This document shows positions 1 to 7,463 of a DNA stretch of 7,463 nucleotides, one piece after another. The stretch is from an uncultured Acidobacteriota bacterium (GTDB taxonomy: Bacteria > Acidobacteriota > Blastocatellia > RBC074). Numbering within the stretch: position 1 is the first letter of the stretch; each line of letters starts with the position of its first letter. The notes under the pieces are model-generated. The model saw nothing but the letters and a program-made list of their open reading frames with translations, had not been told where the DNA came from and did not search any database. The stretch lies in the NCBI GenBank assembly GCA_937967285.1, contig CALBSU010000872.1, forward strand, positions 1-7,463. Reading direction: 5' to 3'. The translations under genes were made by a program, and so were the position numbers.

Positions 1-7
1 CGCCGAC

Positions 8-23
8 TGGCACAATCGTTGCT
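8..23 (+). promoter_or_regulatory. sigma-54 (RpoN) -24/-12 promoter
   Basis: The sequence TGGCAC-AATCG-TTGCT matches the sigma-54 consensus TGGCACG-N4-TTGCW with one mismatch. The invariant GG (9-10) and GC (21-22) are exactly 10 nt apart, as the family requires. Transcription should start about 12 nt past the GC, near 33-36, leaving a leader of about 60 nt before the response-regulator ATG at 95. Such promoters need an AAA+ enhancer-binding protein. Its binding site would lie upstream, outside the window. This is a motif match only, but its quality and position make it convincing. Confidence 0.75.
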
Positions 24-94
24 TAAAAATGATTAAATTCAGCGGTCGATAGCGAAAAGTGTAGTTGAGAGGTCCTGGCGGGAGAGCACAGTGA

Positions 95-517
95 ATGTCT
101 GACCTGAGGCACAAAATATTAATTGTCGAGGACGACCAGAACCTGCGGTTGAGTCTGACAGAATTGTTTCGTCATCTCGGATACATCGTCGTCACGGCGC
201 GTGACGGCGACGAGGGGTACATGCAGGCTGTCGCACACCAGCCGGACCTGATCATTACCGACCTGAATATGCCCATCCTCGACGGGGTCGAGCTGGCGCG
301 TCTGATCCGGCGAGAGCAGGGAAAGATCGGCGGAATACCGATCATCGCGCTGAGCGCGAACATCAACGGTTATCATCTGCCCGACAAGATGACCTCGGGG
401 ATCGACCGCTTCGTCGATAAATCTGGCGGCGAGGGACATCACCTGATCACAGCCGTCAAAACCATGCTCGACGGGCCGTCGTTGAGCGTTCACAGCCGGA
501 TCGAACATCACGCCTGA
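95..517 (+). CDS. Single-domain response regulator (CheY-like receiver protein)
   Basis: This 140-residue protein is a receiver domain with no output domain. Visible receiver landmarks are the acidic pocket E12-D13-D14, the phospho-acceptor D56 in TDLNMP, the switch residue S87 in ALSAN, and the conserved K109 in VDKSG. In this family a histidine kinase phosphorylates the aspartate, and the protein then signals by binding a partner. The last 20 or so residues are a short non-conserved tail. The start at 95 follows a GGAG at 81-84 with 10 nt spacing; the GTG at 91 is out of frame and hits a stop at once. A sigma-54 promoter lies upstream. No kinase is visible, so the partner is unknown. The 3' end overlaps the convergent NTPase gene by 10 nt. 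It could act in chemotaxis-like, phosphorelay or stress signalling; the sequence does not say which. Confidence 0.9.
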   Translation: MSDLRHKILIVEDDQNLRLSLTELFRHLGYIVVTARDGDEGYMQAVAHQPDLIITDLNMPILDGVELARLIRREQGKIGGIPIIALSANINGYHLPDKMTSGIDRFVDKSGGEGHHLITAVKTMLDGPSLSVHSRIEHHA

Positions 518-1035
518 TAGATTTCCGGGTGCAGAAACCTGAGCAGCGCAAACGTCACGGCAGGTCGATACAGATCGCCTCTCGTGATGTGTCCGTCCGA
601 GAGTATTCCGATCGCCCCTTCCTTCTGTTTTGAATTGCTCCGACCGAAGACCTGATCGTCCGCATGGCCCAGTTCGATGCCCTGCCGAACCAGCCGGGCG
701 ACCTTTTCAGGCAGCAGGAATCTGCCGCTCTGCCCCTTGCCGGTGACTCCCTCGCGGTCGACGATGACCACCCAGGCATAGGCCCAAAGCCCGTCTTCAT
801 CCTCGTGGACTCCGCCCTCGACTCCCACGCCGAAATCCGCCGATTCGACCTGTTCGAGAGCCTGACGCGCACGGTTGACTGCGCCGGCCAGCGTTTCCCT
901 GTCGTCCATCGGCTGCACGCTGACGCCGGACTCGGTGTCCGCGCCTACGGCCGTCGCGTCGGGCCAGAAAGCTCGCACCGCCTCGGCGACGCAGCCGATC
1001 TTGACCGGATTCCGTGAGCCGACGGCGAAGATCAT
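508..1035 (-). CDS. yjjX: Inosine/xanthosine triphosphatase (YjjX/DUF84 NTPase family)
   Basis: In this family the enzyme hydrolyses non-canonical purine triphosphates (ITP, XTP) to the diphosphate and phosphate, cleaning the nucleotide pool in the cytoplasm. The whole 175-residue protein fits the family, and E. coli YjjX is about the same size. Visible blocks are SRNPVKI near residues 7-13, SGVSVQPMDDRETLAGA at 36-52, GVGVEGGV at 69-76, LPEKVARLVRQGIELG at 108-123, and SKQKEGAIGILSDGHITR at 135-152. The reading frame is open back to 1317, but the extra residues are low-complexity and unlike the family, so they are not coding. I chose the ATG at 1035 because a GAGA lies 6 nt upstream and the conserved first strand begins directly after it. 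An ATG at 1047 would add four residues and cannot be excluded. The stop codon lies inside the tail of the convergent response-regulator gene. Confidence 0.88.
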   Translation of the reverse strand: MIFAVGSRNPVKIGCVAEAVRAFWPDATAVGADTESGVSVQPMDDRETLAGAVNRARQALEQVESADFGVGVEGGVHEDEDGLWAYAWVVIVDREGVTGKGQSGRFLLPEKVARLVRQGIELGHADDQVFGRSNSKQKEGAIGILSDGHITRGDLYRPAVTFALLRFLHPEIYQA

Positions 1036-1084
1036 GTCATTTCTCATATTTGGGTAACCGGAGACATTGAAACAATCGCAGAAA

Positions 1085-1113
1085 TCTTTACCATGCATTG
1101 ACGTCAGTCTCAA
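1085..1113 (-). promoter_or_regulatory. Candidate sigma-70-type promoter for the NTPase gene
   Basis: On the minus strand, -35 TTGAGA (1113-1108) is followed after 17 nt by -10 TAAAGA (1090-1085), which is preceded by TGG as in an extended -10. The start would be near 1078, giving a leader of about 30-45 nt. The spacer holds the perfect palindrome TGACGTCA (1099-1106), which could be an operator or chance. The -10 is a poor match, so this is tentative. Confidence 0.4.
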
Positions 1114-1156
1114 CACCGTGCGGTGAGGCAGCCGATTCAATACGACAGGGAATACG

Positions 1157-1698
1157 ATGTTTTGTCTTGTGATAGAAAAAGATCTCGAGTTGCGGGAGCT
1201 GGCAGAGAACGATGCCGACGACCTTTTCCGACTGGTTGATAAGAACCGCCAGTATTTAAGGCAATGGCTGCCGTGGCTGGACAACGAGAAGACGCGCATG
1301 GATTCCGTCAGGTTCATCAGAAGCTCGCGCGAGCAACTGGGGGCAAATACCGGGCTGGTGGCGGGAGTCTGGTTTGAGCGCAGGCTGGCCGGAGTGATCA
1401 GCTACAACACGATCGACTGGGTCAACCGGATAGTGCAGATCGGATACTGGGTCGGCGCCGATTACCAGGGCAGGGGAATCGTCACGCGGGCCTGCTCGGC
1501 GATGATCGATTACGCTTTTCTCGATCTGCAGCTCAATCGAGTCGAGATCCGCTGCGCGACCGGCAACCGGCGAAGCTGCGCGATTCCGGTGAGGCTGGGA
1601 TTCAAACGCGAAGGGGTCGTCCGCCAGGCCGAATGGCTCTACGACCGTTTTGTCGATCACAATGTCTTCGGCCTGCTGGCCAGTGAATGGATCGGGTG

Positions 1699-1699
<1 letters not shown>
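1157..1699 (+). CDS. GNAT-family N-acetyltransferase, RimJ/RimL-like
   Basis: This 180-residue protein has the layout of the RimJ/RimL branch of GNAT enzymes, which transfer acetyl from acetyl-CoA to an amino group, classically the N-terminus of ribosomal proteins. The N-terminal LELRELAENDADDLFRLV and the RQYLRQWLPWLD segment (31-42) are typical. The acetyl-CoA pyrophosphate loop is QGRGIV (104-109) in motif A. Motif B carries NRRS...RLGF (137-149), followed by REGVVRQAEWLYDRFVDH (151-168) and the closing GLLASEW, all usual for this branch. The start at 1157 has AGGG at 1147-1150, 6 nt upstream. Its stop overlaps the start of the glycerate kinase gene (TGATG), implying translational coupling. 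The substrate cannot be read from the sequence: it may be a ribosomal protein, another protein or a small molecule. Confidence 0.87.
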
Positions 1700-3135
<1,436 letters not shown>

Positions 3136-3140
3136 GAAGT

Positions 3141-3926
<786 letters not shown>

Positions 3927-3930
3927 TCTT

Positions 3931-3936
3931 CCTCCT
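3931..3936 (-). promoter_or_regulatory. Strong ribosome binding site deciding the GTG start of the GntR gene
   Basis: The minus strand reads AGGAGGAAGA-GTG. AGGAGG is a full anti-16S match, and the GTG at 3926-3924 is in frame with the regulator. The 4 nt spacing is slightly short but workable. No comparable site precedes the ATG at 3890. Confidence 0.75.
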
Positions 3937-4022
3937 GTATCGGCGATGTGGAGGTTTATTGATTTCTGACAGGGTGATAGAGACCTCGCAGACCGGGCCT
4001 TGTTACATGGAATGACCGGCAG

Positions 4023-4052
4023 ACTATAAGACTGTGTCGAGACGGTTGTCAA
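4023..4052 (-). promoter_or_regulatory. Sigma-70-type promoter of the GntR regulator gene
   Basis: On the minus strand, a perfect -35 TTGACA (4052-4047) is followed after 18 nt by -10 TATAGT (4028-4023), one mismatch from consensus. It begins just 2 nt past the dehydrogenase stop codon, so the regulator can be expressed apart from the dehydrogenase. The start would be near 4016, giving a leader of about 90 nt. Two direct copies of GACCGG (plus strand 3991-3996 and 4014-4019), 23 nt apart, lie at and just downstream of that start and could be operator half-sites. Confidence 0.65.
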
Positions 4053-4054
4053 TC

Positions 4055-4870
4055 CTAGGCCTTGACGCCCCCGTTGACCAGCCAGCCTCCGTCGATGAAG
4101 ATCGTCTGACCTGTAATGTAGTCCGATCCGTCCGAGGCGAGCAGGACAGTCGCGCCGGCCAGATCTGAGGGTGTCCCGGGACGGCCCAGCGGGATCACGC
4201 CGACCGCCGAATCGTAGAGCTCCGGAACCGAGAAGAAGGCATCAGTCATGCGCGTCCAGAAACGGCCCGGAGCGATGGCGTTGACCGTGATGTTGTCGCT
4301 GGCCAGCTCGATCGCCAGCGCCCGCGTCATCTGGCGCATCCCTCCCTTGCTGATCGAATAGAGCGCGATGTTGGGTATCGAAATCTCGAAGACGATCGAC
4401 CCGACGTTGATGATGCGCCCCTTTCCCTGACGCCGCATGATCGGCGCGGCCTCCTGACAGGCGAAGAACGCACCCTTCAGATTGACGGACATCAGGGTGT
4501 CCCAGTCCTCGGGCGTGAAGGTCTCGAGCGGCCTCCGGAAATTGACTCCGGCCGCATTGACCAGGATGTCGAGCCGTCCGAAATGCTCCTCCGTCTTGCG
4601 GATCATCGACCTGACCGACTCGACATCGCCGACGTCGGTCGGGATCAGGTGGATCCTGCTCCCGGTCGCCCGGATCATCTCCCCGGCGGCGGCCAGTTCT
4701 TCCTCATTACGCGCGGCTATCGCCAGATCCGCTCCCGAATGCGCCAGTGCCAGCGCCATCCCCAGTCCCAGCCCGCGACTCCCTCCCGTCACCAGCGCCA
4801 CCCGCCCGTCCAGCCGGAAACTCGGCATCCGAAAATCATTGTCTGTCGGCATTCTTCGCTCAACACTCAT
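4055..4870 (-). CDS. Short-chain dehydrogenase/reductase (SDR), classical type
   Basis: This 271-residue NAD(P)-dependent oxidoreductase has every classical SDR landmark: the cofactor loop TGGSRGLG (28-35), NAAG (105-108), the catalytic tetrad N130, S158, Y171 and K175 (YSISK), PG at 201-202, and the C-terminal YITGQTIFIDGGW. It most resembles the gluconate 5-dehydrogenase, 2-deoxygluconate 3-dehydrogenase and 3-oxoacyl-ACP reductase cluster, which cannot be separated by eye. With a glycerate kinase and an FCD regulator nearby, a sugar-acid or polyol substrate is more likely than fatty acid synthesis, but this is inference. I chose the ATG at 4870, preceded by AGAAGGGTGA at a suitable distance. 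A GTG at 4879 would add three residues but sits directly against the ribosome site. No clear promoter was found; the octamer inverted repeat lies upstream. Confidence 0.9.
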   Translation of the reverse strand: MSVERRMPTDNDFRMPSFRLDGRVALVTGGSRGLGLGMALALAHSGADLAIAARNEEELAAAGEMIRATGSRIHLIPTDVGDVESVRSMIRKTEEHFGRLDILVNAAGVNFRRPLETFTPEDWDTLMSVNLKGAFFACQEAAPIMRRQGKGRIINVGSIVFEISIPNIALYSISKGGMRQMTRALAIELASDNITVNAIAPGRFWTRMTDAFFSVPELYDSAVGVIPLGRPGTPSDLAGATVLLASDGSDYITGQTIFIDGGWLVNGGVKA

Positions 4871-4927
4871 AACTTTCACCCTTCTCTCTTGTCGGATTGG
4901 ATGGTAGTTCTACTCTAATTTTTACAT

Positions 4928-5049
4928 CGCAGAGGCGCAGAGGGGCAGAGATTGATTTTATAGATGTTGAAATCACGAGTATCGCCTCATGGAAATATAA
5001 CGAGTTTTGCCGGATTCATTAAAATCTCTGCCCACTTTGCGTCTCTGCG
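4928..5049. repeat. Inverted repeat with tandem-octamer arms (CGCAGAGG type)
   Basis: The left arm starts with three octamers, CGCAGAGG, CGCAGAGG and GGCAGAGA (4928-4951), followed by TTGATTTTAT. The right arm (5018-5049) is its reverse complement with two differences that would be G-U wobbles in RNA, one bulged base, and a looser A/T inner part. The centre (about 4962-5017) is unique and AT-rich. It contains two loosely similar tracts beginning ACGAG (4975 and 5001). The element lies between the divergent dehydrogenase and AP2-like genes. I recall similar CGCAGAG-rich intergenic repeats in environmental bacterial genomes, but cannot verify a family here. It might be a small non-autonomous mobile element or a structural RNA. 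Confidence 0.75.
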
Positions 5050-5110
5050 TTAAAAAAATATCGAAAAAAATCGAATTTGGACTATATATGGTTATGATCG
5101 GTCTTTGCAT

Positions 5111-5124
5111 CACAACCTGTTGTG
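5111..5124. promoter_or_regulatory. Short palindrome, possible operator before the AP2-like gene
   Basis: CACAA-CCTG-TTGTG is a perfect 5-bp dyad with a 4-nt centre, ending 8 nt before the ATG at 5133, where a ribosome site would normally be. A TATGAT at 5093-5098 could be a -10, but I see no good -35. A repressor, possibly the gene's own product, could bind here. The dyad is short enough to occur by chance. Confidence 0.35.
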
Positions 5125-5132
5125 TGTAAACT

Positions 5133-5573
5133 ATGCACGCTATGAAAAACAAACTGAGGCTCAAGAGCATTTCACGAATTGATACTCATGACACGCACGG
5201 CTGGTATGTCCGTGTGAAATATTATGACAAGCAGTACCGGAAGTTCTTTTCCGACAGCAAATACGGCAACAAATTGTCGGCTCTGGTCGAGGCCAAGAAG
5301 TACCGCGACGAGATCGAGATGAGCATCGGCAAGCCCCGGACGGACCGGATGGTGACGACCACCAACCGTCGGAACAGGACGGGGATCGTCGGAGTTCGCC
5401 GCCGCGAATTCCCGGCCTTCGAGGTCCAGGCGTCGATCAGCCCGCGGAAGATCAAGAAGGTTCTGGTTCCGATCAAGGACGGCGACGAACAGGCCGCACT
5501 GCAGGAAGCGATCCGCATCCGCCAGCAGTTGCTCGAACGCTCATATCAGACCGAAGACCGGATCGACTTCTGA
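5133..5573 (+). CDS. AP2-like DNA-binding protein with two repeats
   Basis: This small basic protein of 146 residues seems to hold two copies of the AP2/integrase-type three-strand-plus-helix DNA-binding fold. Repeat 1 (about 13-62) has GWYVRVKYYDKQYRKFF, then a helix with KLSALVEAKKYRDEI. Repeat 2 (about 81-133) has NRTGIVGVRRR, as in the AP2 signature, then FEVQASI and the helix AALQEAIRIRQQLL. A basic linker (66-82) joins them. In bacteria such domains occur alone or with HNH nucleases; no nuclease residues are visible here, so it is probably a plain DNA-binding protein. The start may be ATG 5133 or ATG 5142; neither has a Shine-Dalgarno, suggesting a leaderless or weakly translated message. 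It stops 4 nt before the convergent transporter gene. The fold call rests on pattern recognition and the function is unknown. Confidence 0.7.
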   Translation: MHAMKNKLRLKSISRIDTHDTHGWYVRVKYYDKQYRKFFSDSKYGNKLSALVEAKKYRDEIEMSIGKPRTDRMVTTTNRRNRTGIVGVRRREFPAFEVQASISPRKIKKVLVPIKDGDEQAALQEAIRIRQQLLERSYQTEDRIDF

Positions 5574-5577
5574 TCGA

Positions 5578-6966
<1,389 letters not shown>

Positions 6967-7028
6967 GTGTCTTATTCCTGTCTGTATCGTTGCGTGGGAA
7001 AGCGATGGTGTATCTTTTAATCCGTTAC

Positions 7029-7057
7029 TTTGTACACGATCGACACTTAATGAACAA
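7029..7057 (-). promoter_or_regulatory. Weak candidate promoter for the transporter gene
   Basis: On the minus strand, TTGTTC (7057-7052) and TACAAA (7034-7029) are 17 nt apart, a partial match to -35/-10. It lies about 60 nt before the transporter start, in the AT-richer gap between the gene and the GC-hairpin array. Both boxes are poor, so this is only the best candidate found. Confidence 0.25.
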
Positions 7058-7077
7058 GAGCGTCCTGGGAGTGCCCT

Positions 7078-7440
7078 GGGAGCGCCGAGCCCCAGCTCGG
7101 CGTGCCTTACGTGTTTTGTCGCGTGGTAGGAAAAGTGCCGAGCTGGGGCTCGGCGCTCCCGGGAGCTCGGGGCTCCGGGGGCTCGGCGTGCCTTACTTGT
7201 TTGTAGCCTGATAGGAAGAGTGCCGAGCTGGGGCTCGGCGCTCCCGGGAGCTCGGCGTGCCTTACCTGGTTTGTAGCCTGATAGGAAGAGTGCCGAGCTG
7301 GGGCTCGGCGCTCCCGGGGGCTCGGCGCTCCGGGGGCTTGGCGTGCCTTACGTGTTTTGCAGGGGATTAGGATAAGTGCCGAGCTGGGGCTCGGCGCTCC
7401 CGGGGGCTCGGCGCCCCCAGGGGCTTGGCGCTCCCGGGCG
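7078..7440. repeat. Array of five GC-rich hairpin repeats, no gene
   Basis: Five 18-nt cores of the form GCCGAGC-loop-GCTCGGC, each a perfect 7-bp stem with a 4-nt loop, start at 7084, 7137, 7222, 7292 and 7378. The last four have loop TGGG; the first has the inverted loop CCCA. After each of the last four comes GCTCCCGGG, then a variable number of GGGGCTCGGCGCTCC-like modules. Copies 1 to 4 (cores at 7084-7292) then have GGCGTGCCTTAC and a spacer such as TTTGTAGCCTGATAGGAAGA; copy 5 lacks both. Start-to-start spacing is 53, 85, 70 and 86 nt. The frames open across it translate only the repeat (Gly/Ala/Pro/Ser-rich) and are not credible genes. Possible roles are termination, a RNA or protein binding platform, or a passive expanding minisatellite. 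Confidence 0.88.
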
Positions 7441-7450
7441 CTCCCATCCA

Positions 7451-7459
7451 TGTTACAAT
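7451..7459 (+). promoter_or_regulatory. Extended -10 promoter element at the window edge
   Basis: TGT-TACAAT has the extended -10 form TGn followed by a hexamer one mismatch from TATAAT. No -35 is visible in the GC-rich array upstream. It could drive a plus-strand gene just beyond the window. A short motif like this can be chance. Confidence 0.25.
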
Positions 7460-7463
7460 GCCA

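Noticed and set aside
1036..1317. N-terminal extension of the NTPase frame
   Set aside because: Ser/Arg-rich, overlaps the acetyltransferase gene head-on and the intergenic region, and the family's conserved start is at 1035.
3927..4052. N-terminal extension of the GntR frame up to 4052
   Set aside because: This stretch contains the -35/-10 promoter and lies before the perfect AGGAGG; FadR-type proteins begin shortly before the helix-turn-helix.
4973..5170. Small minus-strand open frame across the AT-rich intergenic region
   Set aside because: It runs through the octamer repeat and into the AP2-like gene, with no recognisable content.
7078..7440. CRISPR array
   Set aside because: Spacers are related to each other, unit length varies from 53 to 86 nt, the repeat core is GC-hairpin DNA with internal sub-repeats, and no cas gene is present.
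7107..7451. Minus-strand open frame of about 114 residues across the GC-hairpin array
   Set aside because: It translates the repeat itself (recurring GAPSPSSA-like segments), has no credible ribosome site and resembles no family.

Overview
The window is high-GC bacterial chromosomal DNA with densely packed genes on both strands and three short intergenic stretches made of repeats. Shine-Dalgarno sequences, sigma-70-like promoters and a near-perfect sigma-54 promoter show it is bacterial. The repeat-laden intergenic DNA, a stand-alone AP2-like protein and an Nramp-like transporter without the classical metal motifs fit a large-genome environmental lineage, perhaps Planctomycetes/Verrucomicrobia-like. 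That placement is a weak inference and no marker gene is present. I see no rRNA, tRNA, CRISPR array, transposase or phage gene.

Layout. (1) Positions 1-517: a sigma-54 type -24/-12 promoter followed by a single-domain response regulator. (2) 508-1035, minus strand: an inosine/xanthosine triphosphatase of the YjjX/DUF84 family, whose 3' end overlaps the regulator tail to tail. (3) 1157-3033, plus strand: a RimJ/RimL-like GNAT acetyltransferase and a MOFRL-type glycerate 2-kinase, joined by a TGATG stop/start overlap. (4) 3013-3134: an inverted repeat whose arms are tandem heptamers. It supplies the last codons and the stop of the kinase gene. (5) 3141-4870, minus strand: a GntR/FCD-family regulator and, upstream of it, a short-chain dehydrogenase. 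The regulator has its own promoter just past the dehydrogenase stop. (6) 4871-5132: an AT-rich divergent intergenic region with a second inverted repeat, whose arms are tandem octamers. (7) 5133-5573, plus strand: a small protein with two AP2-like DNA-binding repeats. (8) 5578-6966, minus strand: a divergent Nramp-family transporter. (9) About 7070-7450: an array of five GC-rich hairpin units with no gene.

How the genes may fit together: glycerate kinase, the FCD-type regulator and the dehydrogenase together suggest catabolism of a sugar acid or hydroxy acid, with the dehydrogenase-regulator pair controlled by an acidic metabolite. Nothing in the sequence names the substrate. The other genes (response regulator, nucleotide-pool sanitation, acetyltransferase, transporter) look like independent functions.

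The most unusual content is the repeats. Two elements of about 120 bp share one design: purine-rich short tandem repeats as inverted arms around a 40-60 nt unique centre. A separate GC-hairpin array ends the window. The AP2-like protein lies beside one element and is a speculative candidate binder.
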